A DNA stretch of 64,000 bases. Source: Clostridiales bacterium. GTDB lineage: Bacteria > Bacillota > Clostridia > Peptostreptococcales > Anaerovoracaceae. The translations under genes were made by a program, and so were the position numbers. Shown here piece after piece: positions 50,550 through 59,067 of this stretch (positions are counted from its first letter, which is position 1; every line of letters starts with the position of its first letter). Under the pieces are notes generated by a model. It was given only the letters and a program-made list of their open reading frames with translations. It made no database searches and had not been told where the DNA came from. The stretch covers positions 2,322,929 to 2,386,928 of the forward strand of contig CP042469.1 of assembly GCA_015243575.1 (NCBI GenBank). Direction: 5' to 3'.

Positions 50550-51698
50550 TCAGTTTCTCATCTCCAGAAGCTTTTGCTTCAGCTCCCCTTCAATGCGTTT
50601 TAGTTCGGTTTCTGCCAGAGCCCTTTTCTGGCGCCCCTCTTCCTGAATCTTGGAGACTTCTTCCAGGGTGGAAATCAGGCTTTGATTCGTATTAACAAGG
50701 GTTTCAATATCCACGATTCCCCGCTCCGACTCCTTTGCCGTTTCAATGGTAGCCATTTTCAACGTAGCCGCATTTTTTCGAAGGAGCTCATTGGTCATGT
50801 CCGTCACCTGACGTTGTGACTCAGCTGCACTCTGGGAATTGGCAATTCCAAGAGCAAGGACCATTTGGCTCTTCCACAGTGGAATGGTATTGACCAGAGT
50901 GGACTGAATCTTGTCCGACATCAACGTGTCATTATTTTGAACGAGGCGAATTTGCGGTGCCATCTGAATCGAAATCATTCTCGTAAGCTCCAGATCATGA
51001 AGCTTCTTTTCAAAACGGTTGCAAAGGGCCGCCAAATCGTTTGCTGCCTGTGCATCTTCAGGAAGGCCGCTGGTCTGCGCCTTCGACTTCAGTTTTGGAA
51101 GTTCTGCGTTCAATACCTCATTTAGCTTTTTCTTTCCTGCCAGGATGTACATGGAAAGCTCTTTGAAATAGACCTTGTTCATGTCATACATCTTGTCAAG
51201 AAGTGCAATGTCTTTCAGCAGCTGTATCTGATGATTTTCTAAAATCGAACATATCTTTGTTACATTAACCTCTGCTTTGTCGTACTTGGTTTTTAGATTT
51301 GACAGCTTCCTGGAAGTCCTTTTAAAGATTCCGAGAAAGCCCTTTTCCTCTTCTTCTCCATCAAAATTCTTTAGCTCTGTTACGACGTTGGTCAGCAGTT
51401 CTCCCACTTCACCAAGATCCTTGGTTCTCACATTATTCAGCGCAGATTCTGAGAATTCTGCAATTTTCTTTTGCGCACCGGAACCATACTGTATGATGAT
51501 GTTGGAATTGGAAAGCTCGATTTTCGAGGCAAAGTCATCTACTATTTTCTGTTCTTCGGGTGTCAGTGCAGGTTCTTCCACTGTCTGGACCTGCTTATCC
51601 TCGAAGGCTGCCGGAACAGCTGACGGCGGCTGAATTCCGTTCTCACCGAAAGGATCTAAAGTCAGAGTGGGCATCGTATCTTTCATCTCATCGCTCAT
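50550..51698 (-). CDS. telA: TelA-family toxic anion resistance protein
   Basis: The 382-aa product is highly helical with a conserved SNSNIIIQYGSGAQKKIAEFSESALNNVRTKDLG region and a long coiled-coil C-terminus (ELKRIEGELKQKLLEM). This is the TelA pattern. TelA proteins are linked to tellurite and cell-envelope stress resistance; the mechanism is unclear. The ATG at 51698 has AGGAGGAAATAG upstream; the frame to 51767 has no SD. It is downstream of xpaC on the same strand, a gene order common in Firmicutes. Confidence 0.9.
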   Translation of the reverse strand: MSDEMKDTMPTLTLDPFGENGIQPPSAVPAAFEDKQVQTVEEPALTPEEQKIVDDFASKIELSNSNIIIQYGSGAQKKIAEFSESALNNVRTKDLGEVGELLTNVVTELKNFDGEEEEKGFLGIFKRTSRKLSNLKTKYDKAEVNVTKICSILENHQIQLLKDIALLDKMYDMNKVYFKELSMYILAGKKKLNEVLNAELPKLKSKAQTSGLPEDAQAANDLAALCNRFEKKLHDLELTRMISIQMAPQIRLVQNNDTLMSDKIQSTLVNTIPLWKSQMVLALGIANSQSAAESQRQVTDMTNELLRKNAATLKMATIETAKESERGIVDIETLVNTNQSLISTLEEVSKIQEEGRQKRALAETELKRIEGELKQKLLEMRN

Positions 51699-51838
51699 AG
51701 TTCTATTTCCTCCTTTACAGAGCCAACCCCAGTCTATCAACCTTCGGTTAGTCTCAATGTGAATCAATATTTTTCTTACGTTCGTTCAATCTAAGGAAGC
51801 GGAATGAATCAGCGTTTCCCTAAGTAAAATGATTTTCA

Positions 51839-53212
51839 TCAGTTCATTTTCGTATGAAAAGGATCTCCTGTCAGCCCTTCCTGCGCCAGGATCGTTTCCA
51901 GTGCGGAAATATCAGAGCTGACATCAAGAATATCAGCCTTCATTAGTTTGCGCAGTAGATTCTCATAAGCTTTGTTGATGGTATCAATAGTTCCTTTGAT
52001 TTCCAGCTTGGTAGCTTCAATCTCAGATGCATTTGCACCATGGCGGTCAAACTTTTGATACGCATTGACCAGCTTTAGCGTTATGGGCATGTAATAGCAC
52101 ATAAACTTCCGAATTTCCGGCAGTTTTTCCGGATGCTGCTCTACATAGTCGAATATCTTTGTCGTAACCAGCTCCAGCTGATCCAGTTTGTCGGAGATTT
52201 CTACTTCTGGCAGCGCATCGTTGGCGGCTTTGATGGTTCTAATATAGTCTTTTCCCTCTTCGATGGTCTGTCTCAGTTCACTGCCGCCCTGGTGGTTTGC
52301 CCACCTCTCGTTCTCTCTTTTTTCCTCTTCACGCTGTTGTTCTGCGTATTTCATCGTTTTCAGATATTGCTCATATGTCTTGTAATCTGTCATGAGACAC
52401 GTTTCCTGCTGATCCATATAGCCCTCGGAAAACAATCCGCCGCGTATCATCTTACGAATATCCTTAACCAGAAATTCAGGTTTCAGCCCGCTGGCTGCAG
52501 ACAATTCTCTTATGGTGCAGTAGGTACGGCCATTCAAAACATTCTGGTAGAGGCGAAGCCTCTTAAAGCGTTTCTTTCGGCTTATGCCCCCGAAGATTAG
52601 GCCAAGGAAGCCAATCAATGGCACACACAGAGCAGCACTGGAGATTTCTGCCAATTGTGCACCGCCCATATAAGCTCCAGCGGCTGCAACGACAGGGATC
52701 AGCAGTCCTGTAAACGCTGTTCCAATAGAACCGAAAACAATCATCAATGTGCTGGGAACAGAGCTTGCCCCCCGATGCTTCCTATGGACTTTATATTGAT
52801 AATGGTTGGGCTGATTATTTGGATGGCGGTTTGCCTGATCATTTGGTTGATGAGAAGACTGTCTCCATTCCTGCCTGGCATGTCTTTTTTGAGATCGCTG
52901 CTGCTGATATGGATGGTCCCTTCTCGCACTCCCCGCGTCCCTGGAAGCTCCATATGACCTGCTCGCACTTCCGGAAGCATTGGGCGCTTCATAAGACTGG
53001 CGCTCCTCTGCGGGAACATCCTTTGAAAGGGGCGGAAAATCTCCGCCAAAGGGCCCATTATAGAACGGCCCTCCTCCCATGCCGGGAATATTTCGCATGG
53101 TTTTGTTGATTGTATACTTTAAATCATAGAAATCCTGCTGGTTCAAAACCTTTTTTACGGTTTTGCTGATTTCCTCTCCTAAATCTATATAGTCATAATT
53201 GTCATTTTTCAT
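51839..53212 (-). CDS. xpaC: XpaC-family (5-bromo-4-chloroindolyl phosphate hydrolysis) membrane protein
   Basis: The 457-aa product has a disordered N-terminal third rich in Gln, Asn, His and Arg, then two membrane segments (about 160-215: LMIVFGSIGTAFTGLLIPVVAAAG and LCVPLIGFLGLIFGG). A winged-helix-like part follows (GRTYCTIRELSAASGLKPEFLVKDIRKMIRGG) and then the helical XpaC domain (GKDYIRTIKAANDALPEVEISDKLDQLE). The family name comes from a staining phenotype; it is not shown to be a hydrolase here. The ATG at 53212 has GGAGG 5 nt upstream. It is paired with telA. Confidence 0.85.
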   Translation of the reverse strand: MKNDNYDYIDLGEEISKTVKKVLNQQDFYDLKYTINKTMRNIPGMGGGPFYNGPFGGDFPPLSKDVPAEERQSYEAPNASGSASRSYGASRDAGSARRDHPYQQQRSQKRHARQEWRQSSHQPNDQANRHPNNQPNHYQYKVHRKHRGASSVPSTLMIVFGSIGTAFTGLLIPVVAAAGAYMGGAQLAEISSAALCVPLIGFLGLIFGGISRKKRFKRLRLYQNVLNGRTYCTIRELSAASGLKPEFLVKDIRKMIRGGLFSEGYMDQQETCLMTDYKTYEQYLKTMKYAEQQREEEKRENERWANHQGGSELRQTIEEGKDYIRTIKAANDALPEVEISDKLDQLELVTTKIFDYVEQHPEKLPEIRKFMCYYMPITLKLVNAYQKFDRHGANASEIEATKLEIKGTIDTINKAYENLLRKLMKADILDVSSDISALETILAQEGLTGDPFHTKMN

Positions 53213-53519
53213 GTTATCCTCCACCCCTGTATCAATCCTACCCCTGAAGTTAATTTGAATTTATTATACCATAAGTGCTGTATTATTTTGTATGAAATTT
53301 ATTTAACGATTCACAGACGCTGTTTCGATACAACGATTTCAAAAATACCGCTCAGAACCAAGCGAGTGCATACCAAATTCTGTCTGGGTTTTTTAAGTTC
53401 TTTTCATGGTATAATAATACAGTATATCGAAGCAATAAACGGTTATTTTAATCAATTGAAGGACAAATTTAAAGAGGGCTTAATATGCCTCAGTCGATAC
53501 AACGGAGAAAAGTGAGAAT
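53213..53519. other. Divergent intergenic region, xpaC and transglutaminase-like genes
   Basis: This 307-bp AT-rich region contains a -10-like TATAAT at 53410-53415 for the plus strand without a clear -35 box. A frame at 53255-53515 has no SD and unnatural composition, so I do not call it. No other structure is seen. Confidence 0.5.
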
Positions 53520-54719
53520 ATGAATTCAACCAACGGCTTTAATTTAATAACGCTTTTGATGATCAGCATTTTCTTCATGCCGATAATCACAGGAATTTTG
53601 AATCCAATTTCAAAAAATCGCGTGATCAATTCCATCATGGCAATATTCAACAGCATGAAGTTTGTGCTTGGCACACTTCTTGCGTTCTATTTCATTGGGA
53701 TCATCTTTTCGAGTACGAAAAATGGATTCCTTACATTTTTGGATCAGTCCATGCCTCCAGCGGCAGAATTTGTTGCCCGATATCAGCACGACATTGTTGC
53801 ATACGTGATCACATTCTTTATTTTGATGTCAGTGCTGTTTTTCTTACTGGAACTCCTCGCGATACCCATTACGCGCCATGTACTGATTCCGCTGTCTCTC
53901 AGGCTTTCTACCCTGCTGGAAGCAAAGCGTCCAATCACCAGGCGCATTTTTGGAGGTTTGTGGCAGCTGCCCAGATCTGCTTTCATGATCTTCGTTCTTG
54001 CAATTTTGCTTAATTTTTATACCAATTTTATCAACAATCCCGATGCCGGAGAATATATCAATGCCTCAAAAGCATATCAAACGGTTCAAAAGACCATGCT
54101 GCAGCCGATTCTAAATGCCGAGCTGGTCAAAAGTGTTCCCACACTGGTAAGTGAAGCCTTTAAGAAAGCTGCTGAGGATTACACGCCCGCAAATTCTGAC
54201 AGCACAGGAGACCCTAACTACTGGAAGCTTCCGGCAATCAAATATTTTAACGGGATGACCATAGACGAAGCAGTTCTTTCCAATACTGCCATCGACGAAA
54301 CAGCCCAAAGAATCGTAGGGAATGAAACAGATGACAGAAAGAAAGCAGAGCTCCTTTACCACTGGGTACGGAAAAATATCAAATATGATCAAGCGAAGGC
54401 AGTCATCGTTCTAAAAAATCCTTCCAAGGTAAATTCCGGCTCCATTATCACATACCAGGAGCGAACCGGAGTCTGTTTTGACTACTCGTGCCTCTATGTT
54501 TCCATGTGCAGAGCCGTTGATATAAAAGTCCGGCTCGTTTCAGGACTTGGCTACAGTGGCACTGAGTGGGGTGAGCACGTCTGGAATCAGATTTACGATA
54601 CTGCAGCTGAAAAGTGGATTAATGTAGATCCAACCTTTGGAAATTCAGGTTACAACTACTTCGACAATGATGATTTTTCCGACACCCATCGATATGATGT
54701 GGTTCAGGCAGAGTGGTAA
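53520..54719 (+). CDS. Membrane protein with transglutaminase-like domain
   Basis: The 399-aa product has four membrane segments in the first 180 residues, then an extracytoplasmic region. A transglutaminase/protease-like fold lies at about 285-390 with the catalytic Cys in RTGVCFDYSCLY, His in GEHVWNQIYD and Asp in VDPTFGNSG, so the triad is intact. Such domains cut or cross-link peptides in the wall or at the surface. It is divergent from xpaC and ends in a terminator. The membrane part resembles colicin V production-like proteins in hydrophobic pattern only. Confidence 0.85.
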   Translation: MNSTNGFNLITLLMISIFFMPIITGILNPISKNRVINSIMAIFNSMKFVLGTLLAFYFIGIIFSSTKNGFLTFLDQSMPPAAEFVARYQHDIVAYVITFFILMSVLFFLLELLAIPITRHVLIPLSLRLSTLLEAKRPITRRIFGGLWQLPRSAFMIFVLAILLNFYTNFINNPDAGEYINASKAYQTVQKTMLQPILNAELVKSVPTLVSEAFKKAAEDYTPANSDSTGDPNYWKLPAIKYFNGMTIDEAVLSNTAIDETAQRIVGNETDDRKKAELLYHWVRKNIKYDQAKAVIVLKNPSKVNSGSIITYQERTGVCFDYSCLYVSMCRAVDIKVRLVSGLGYSGTEWGEHVWNQIYDTAAEKWINVDPTFGNSGYNYFDNDDFSDTHRYDVVQAEW

Positions 54720-54787
54720 ACTTGATCATTTCTAGATAGAGTAAGTTACAGATTTTTATGTTGAACGGATTTTGGTCTAAAGAAAAA

Positions 54788-54829
54788 AGGCAGACTCCCT
54801 TGTTTGATCTTAAGCGAGAGAGTCCGCCT
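54788..54829. terminator. Bidirectional terminator
   Basis: AGGCAGACTC and GAGTCCGCCT arms form a stem with one mismatch. On the minus strand it is followed by CCTTTTTTC, serving the multicopper oxidase gene; on the plus strand by CTTTATATT. Confidence 0.82.
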
Positions 54830-54845
54830 CTTTATATTGCTGCTT

Positions 54846-56822
54846 TTACGAAATTACCTCGTAAGGCCTCATCATCTCATTGTCCTCGTGGTCAATTATA
54901 TGACAATGCCAAACGTATCCGGGACCCACAGAGGGATCAAAAGGATAAAGATTCTCTCCCGGGGACACAGCCCCTACCGGAACATCCTGCGGTGCAAACC
55001 TCACGAGGATGCGCGTCACCTGATTGGGATTCATCCGTACGGTATCCTTCCATCCCCTTTCATTCGGGTCTGGAGGAAGCGGAGGTCCCGTCAGATAAGG
55101 CTGGACCGGAAGCACTATCGTAGGATGGTCAAGAGGGGGAATCCCATTGAGTTCTTCCCACCTAATCTGATATTCCTCCATATTGAAATCCTGCCGGTTC
55201 AGAATCTGGAACTGAACCAGATGCAGATGGATGGGATGGGTATCCATGGTTAGGTTTGCAATGACCCATTCCTCTGTAGAACCAACTGCAGACCGTTCCG
55301 ATAACGGAGCTGACCATTTTTGCCCGTTCAAAAGAATGATTACCGGCCCATTTGGTCCTAGCACCTCGTTCAAGGTCAACGTTCTATGAGGAGAGTCCTG
55401 TCTAAGCCGCTGAATGTGATTCAGCCGGTCAGGAAGCCTAGGCGGCCTCACCGGAGGAGGTGAATCATCCGGCACAGTAAACTGCATGATCTGCCCTACT
55501 GTATCCGGATCCGGTTCATCACCATCAGGAAAAGGTGCATTGGCATCATTCATCATGACAATACGCGTTCCCGGACGAACATCTGAAAAATCGATTAAGA
55601 GATCAGCTCGTTCAGCCGGTGCAAGCAACAGAGAATTCAATTCCACCGGAACATTCAGGTAGCCGCCGTCTGTTCCTATTTGAACAAAATTCATACCGTT
55701 GGACAGTCTCAAGTGGTAGAACCGAGCATTGGAACCATTTAGTACCCGGAAGCGATACTGCCTTCTCTCAACATTAAGATTCGGCCACACCTTACCGTTG
55801 ACCATAATGGTATCTCCAAAAAACTCCGGCACCCAATAAGGATGAATTTCCGGGTTATCTCCCTCTGTGGGGAAGAACAGCGAGCCATCTTCATTGAAGG
55901 ACCGATCCTGAATTGCGATTGGGATATCATACGGCCCCTCTGGAAGGTTGAATTTTGCCCGGAAGCAAGTATCTCCTTCCCGAATCAGGTAAAAACCCGA
56001 AAGGCCTGCGTACACGTTGAGTCTGGTAATTCCGAGAGCATGGTCATGATACCATAGAGTCGTTGGCTCCTGCCGATTGGGATAATAATAGAGTGTTGAA
56101 ACATAAGCCGGACCCTTTTTTCCTCCGGCAGTAAACCATGCATCAGGATGGCCATCATAAAGAGAGGACACCTCACCTCCGTGCAGATGTGTTACCACAG
56201 GAATCGGAGCCTGTGCCTCTCCGAATCCAGGCGGAAACGGAGGCCATGGCTTGGGCGGATCCATCGGCATATCATTGGGATTCGCCCAGTGCAGGGTAGG
56301 ATCTACTGCGAAGGGATGCGCTCCCACCAGCTGGCTTTGCCATTTGATCAAAACAGCAATCCCCCTGATTGTTTGGAAAGTCGGACCGGGAGAGCTTTGT
56401 ACATAGACCTGTTTTCCGCTTTCCTGATCAATGACAACGCCCCCATACCCCCAGACCTTTGTCATGGGCATTCCTTCCGGCAGTATTTGCTCCTCAAACT
56501 CGCAGAGATCTACGAAATAAAGGTGTTGTTCTTCCATACAGAACTGACCGTTGTTTTTTACCTTATTGTAAACGATAAACGGCTTATATACCGGAGGCTT
56601 CACAAGCTGATTGACAAATTTGGGTATCGAAGCCGGATCAAGCGTTTTATATTTTACGGGGTGTTCCTTATGATGATTCATATCAAGTGCTGAAACCACA
56701 TTCCGTCTCTCTGAGGATACGGAATCCACTGCCTTAGGCCTTCGGCTCAGCATAAACCTCCTGAACTTAAATAACAGCTTCAGTCCATGGAAGCGGATCA
56801 CCCCGAAAAGATAGCTTAACAT
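54846..56822 (-). CDS. Multicopper oxidase of the spore coat CotA/bilirubin oxidase type
   Basis: The 658-aa product has all four copper-binding regions in order: THLHGGEVSSL, LWYHDHALGITRLN, HPIHLHLVQFQIL and YVWHCHIIDHEDNEMMRP. The last includes the Cys and axial Met of the type 1 site. It should oxidise phenols, bilirubin or metals and reduce O2 to water. CotA relatives are spore coat proteins that form brown pigment. The first 30 residues form a hydrophobic/basic helix (MLSYLFGVIRFHGLKLLFKF) and not a clear signal peptide. The ATG at 56822 has GAAGGAGG upstream. Confidence 0.93.
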   Translation of the reverse strand: MLSYLFGVIRFHGLKLLFKFRRFMLSRRPKAVDSVSSERRNVVSALDMNHHKEHPVKYKTLDPASIPKFVNQLVKPPVYKPFIVYNKVKNNGQFCMEEQHLYFVDLCEFEEQILPEGMPMTKVWGYGGVVIDQESGKQVYVQSSPGPTFQTIRGIAVLIKWQSQLVGAHPFAVDPTLHWANPNDMPMDPPKPWPPFPPGFGEAQAPIPVVTHLHGGEVSSLYDGHPDAWFTAGGKKGPAYVSTLYYYPNRQEPTTLWYHDHALGITRLNVYAGLSGFYLIREGDTCFRAKFNLPEGPYDIPIAIQDRSFNEDGSLFFPTEGDNPEIHPYWVPEFFGDTIMVNGKVWPNLNVERRQYRFRVLNGSNARFYHLRLSNGMNFVQIGTDGGYLNVPVELNSLLLAPAERADLLIDFSDVRPGTRIVMMNDANAPFPDGDEPDPDTVGQIMQFTVPDDSPPPVRPPRLPDRLNHIQRLRQDSPHRTLTLNEVLGPNGPVIILLNGQKWSAPLSERSAVGSTEEWVIANLTMDTHPIHLHLVQFQILNRQDFNMEEYQIRWEELNGIPPLDHPTIVLPVQPYLTGPPLPPDPNERGWKDTVRMNPNQVTRILVRFAPQDVPVGAVSPGENLYPFDPSVGPGYVWHCHIIDHEDNEMMRPYEVIS

Positions 56823-56931
56823 TTTAATTGCCTCCTTCAAGCATTTGCATATTATAGTATGACAATTGACCAAGGAGGTTGACTTTTGTCTGACTTAACT
56901 ACGCTGGGTTGTTGTGAATAAAACATTAAAA

Positions 56932-56958
56932 AAGCCTGCTTTTGAATCAGCAGGCCTT
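56932..56958 (-). terminator. Terminator of the small-protein operon
   Basis: The stem AAGCCTGCT/AGCAGGCCT (with one bulged base) is followed on the minus strand by TTTTTTAATG. It starts at the stop codon of the 76-aa protein gene. Confidence 0.85.
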
Positions 56959-57188
56959 TATAATGTCTCCGGGACACCTTTATTCAGCAGTTTTTCAGAA
57001 CTGAGGTTTTCCAGTTTGCAGGTTTCCGGGTAATAAAGTTCTTCTTTCCTGGTTGTCGCATTAAACACCTTGATGGGTTTATTCTGGCAGATTGTCTTGA
57101 TCAGCGAGTCGGTCATATCTTCCAGGTAAAATTGATACGGCTTTACAAATTTAATTTCAACCGATCTTTTTTTGAAAATAGATTTCAT
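56958..57188 (-). CDS. 76-aa small protein downstream of the membrane GAF-like gene
   Basis: The product begins MKSIFKKRSVEIKFVKPYQFYL and contains IKVFNATTRKEELYYPETCKLENLSSEKLL. It is basic at the N-terminus, soluble and of unknown family. The ATG at 57188 has GAGGAG 7 nt upstream. It starts 17 bp after the GAF-like gene stop and ends in a terminator, so the two genes form an operon. A longer frame to 57209 would overlap the upstream gene by 4 bp. Confidence 0.7.
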   Translation of the reverse strand: MKSIFKKRSVEIKFVKPYQFYLEDMTDSLIKTICQNKPIKVFNATTRKEELYYPETCKLENLSSEKLLNKGVPETL

Positions 57189-57205
57189 TCTTAAGCTCCT
57201 CTTTC

Positions 57206-57994
57206 TCAATCGAATAAGTACACTATTTCATGACCCATACTCATTATAAATCCATTTAGAATACAAAACAATTCATATTTATTGGTTTCATCGTTCAAAA
57301 CGATAGGTTCACAGCTGTCCAGTGTAAGGATTGCTGTGATATGGTTCGATTTATCTATGATCGGGATACAGATGCCAAAATCAACTAAACTGAGCACTTG
57401 TTTTTGATATTCGTCGAAATTATAATCATTTAGTTGAGTTTTGAGCCTGTCACCGTATACCATTTCCTTTCTTGCAAAGCATAATCCCACCAAACCCTGT
57501 TCCGCCGGGTAAACGGAAAGCTCCAATCCATTTCGGATACTTCCATTATATCCATGAATATTCTTTAAGGTAAATTTTATTCCAATCTCTACGTTTATTT
57601 TTGACAAAAGGATTGCAAGCCAGTACAAATATTTATTTTTCGGAACGAAAATTCTGATATTGAGCTCAGATTTATCTACATGTATTTTGGCTTCCACTGC
57701 ATTGATCAATATATCTCTAATATATGAAATTAGAACCTGTTTGCTCTCAACATGCCTGTCATTTTTTATATTGTTCAAAATATATAGTATGCCCAGCGGA
57801 AGCATTGTCAGTGCAATTCCAACCAAAGTCAGATAATCCTTTACGATCGATATTGGTATGTGTTCGAACATCGGCAGTTCGTTGATATGCCAGCTGACCC
57901 ATATCTCATCTGTTACATAAGCTTGACCTAGAAAAGAAAATAAAACCGGTGCGGATATCAACAAAAAGAATTTTATGAAATGCTTGACCGTCAT
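57206..57994 (-). CDS. Two-TM membrane protein with a GAF-like cytoplasmic domain
   Basis: The 262-aa product has two hydrophobic segments (about 7-27 and 50-72) and then a cytoplasmic region of about 185 residues. The latter has LVGLCFARKEMVYGDRL and LVDFGICIPIIDKSNHITAILTLDSCEPI, the pattern of a GAF domain core. It lacks a kinase, GGDEF or HTH output domain. It may be a membrane sensor that signals through the small protein encoded next to it. Similar sensor-only proteins are seen in some conflict-system loci, but nothing here proves that. Confidence 0.65.
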   Translation of the reverse strand: MTVKHFIKFFLLISAPVLFSFLGQAYVTDEIWVSWHINELPMFEHIPISIVKDYLTLVGIALTMLPLGILYILNNIKNDRHVESKQVLISYIRDILINAVEAKIHVDKSELNIRIFVPKNKYLYWLAILLSKINVEIGIKFTLKNIHGYNGSIRNGLELSVYPAEQGLVGLCFARKEMVYGDRLKTQLNDYNFDEYQKQVLSLVDFGICIPIIDKSNHITAILTLDSCEPIVLNDETNKYELFCILNGFIMSMGHEIVYLFD

Positions 57995-58172
57995 AATAAC
58001 CCCTCTTTTCGATATTCCCGTTATAGCGACGTCATTGGCCCCGATATTGAAGGTCTGAACGCCGTTTCTGTTTCTAACAGTGCGGACACTATCATTTGGA
58101 ACTATTATAACATATTACTAAATAAAGGTAATATAACAATTTTCTTAAATTTTTTCTTTCAGCACTCCACCA

Positions 58173-58197
58173 GATAAGGTAATAACATTACCTTATC
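58173..58197. other. Perfect hairpin overlapping the stop of the Fe-S protein gene
   Basis: GATAAGGTAAT-AAC-ATTACCTTATC has 11-bp perfect arms and covers the stop codon of the minus gene. No T-run follows on either strand, so an operator or mRNA-end structure is as likely as a terminator. AAAGGTAATATAACA at about 58124-58138 resembles one arm. Confidence 0.5.
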
Positions 58198-58865
58198 GCA
58201 CTTTCATTGATCGGGCAGACGGTTCTGCACCGATTGCAATCCACGGTATCAAACCCTCGTTCCGTCTTTCCGTATGTATTCACCCTGCAAAGCTTTTGAT
58301 CAATGCTGCCACTATGAATCGCATCCACAGGACATGCCTCAATGCAAAGGCGGCACTCCGGTGCGCAGCAGCTCTTTGGGATGGGGTCGGACAACAAGTC
58401 CAGATTCGTCAGAATTGCACCCAAAGTGAGCAGATTGCCCAGCTTCTCATTCATCAGCAAAGTATTTTTCCCTAAAGAACCTAATCCTGCTTTTATCCCG
58501 ATATGCTTCATGGAAAGAAGCCCTCTCCCCTCCATGTTATCACGGTCCCAATATTCATAGGGTGTATTGCAGGGAATAGGAACCGCAATGCAGGAAAATT
58601 CCTGCTCAATCTTCTTTGCTGATAAAAATGCAATTAGATCCGTCTCAGGACAGCTCATTTCATTATAGTATCCGTACACCAGCCGTGGTTCCACCTTCCC
58701 AAGTCCCTTCGGCAATCCAACAGCAAATGATATCACAGAAAGGCATTCTGAGAAAATGTCTCGTGGGTGAAAGCCCTTAGGTGCCTTATCAAATCGATCA
58801 ATATTTGCAAAACAACATAGATCTGCTCCATGGGACAATACCAATTCCCTGATTTTCTCTTTCAA
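58188..58865 (-). CDS. Epoxyqueuosine reductase (QueG)-family Fe-S protein
   Basis: The 225-aa product has the QueG-like core (GIKAGLGSLGKNTLLMNEKLGNLLTLGAILTNLDL) and two ferredoxin-like clusters: CCAPECRLCIEACPVDAI and CNRCRTVCPIN. It lacks the C-terminal HEAT part of full QueG proteins (about 350 aa), like many short clostridial relatives whose substrate is unknown. The TTG at 58865 has GGGGGGA 5 nt upstream. No queuosine genes are adjacent, so a tRNA role is not assumed. It is a single gene, divergent from the flavodiiron gene. Confidence 0.85.
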   Translation of the reverse strand: MKEKIRELVLSHGADLCCFANIDRFDKAPKGFHPRDIFSECLSVISFAVGLPKGLGKVEPRLVYGYYNEMSCPETDLIAFLSAKKIEQEFSCIAVPIPCNTPYEYWDRDNMEGRGLLSMKHIGIKAGLGSLGKNTLLMNEKLGNLLTLGAILTNLDLLSDPIPKSCCAPECRLCIEACPVDAIHSGSIDQKLCRVNTYGKTERGFDTVDCNRCRTVCPINESAIR

Positions 58866-59008
58866 TACGATCCCCCCTTATTCCTTACTAATATTTATAG
58901 GTTCATTTATTTATAAGCTATTTTATTCTCTTGTCATCACTGTTGCAATATTTTTTCGTAAGTCGAAAGAATTCTTACTCCTGTTTGAAATCCAGAAAAC
59001 TGGTAAAA

Positions 59009-59022
59009 TTACTATATAGTAA
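59009..59022. promoter_or_regulatory. 14-bp perfect palindrome upstream of the flavodiiron gene
   Basis: TTACTATATAGTAA lies about 45 bp before the FprA start, in a promoter-like AT-rich region. The position over the presumed start site suggests an operator, perhaps for an oxygen or NO-responsive regulator (inference). Confidence 0.5.
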
Positions 59023-59067
59023 GATTATAAAGCATTTTTCTATATGTAAGATAGCAGGAGGCATATT

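Noticed and set aside
53255-53515. 86-codon frame before the transglutaminase-like gene
   Set aside because: No SD, composition like AT-rich non-coding DNA, and it covers the likely promoter.
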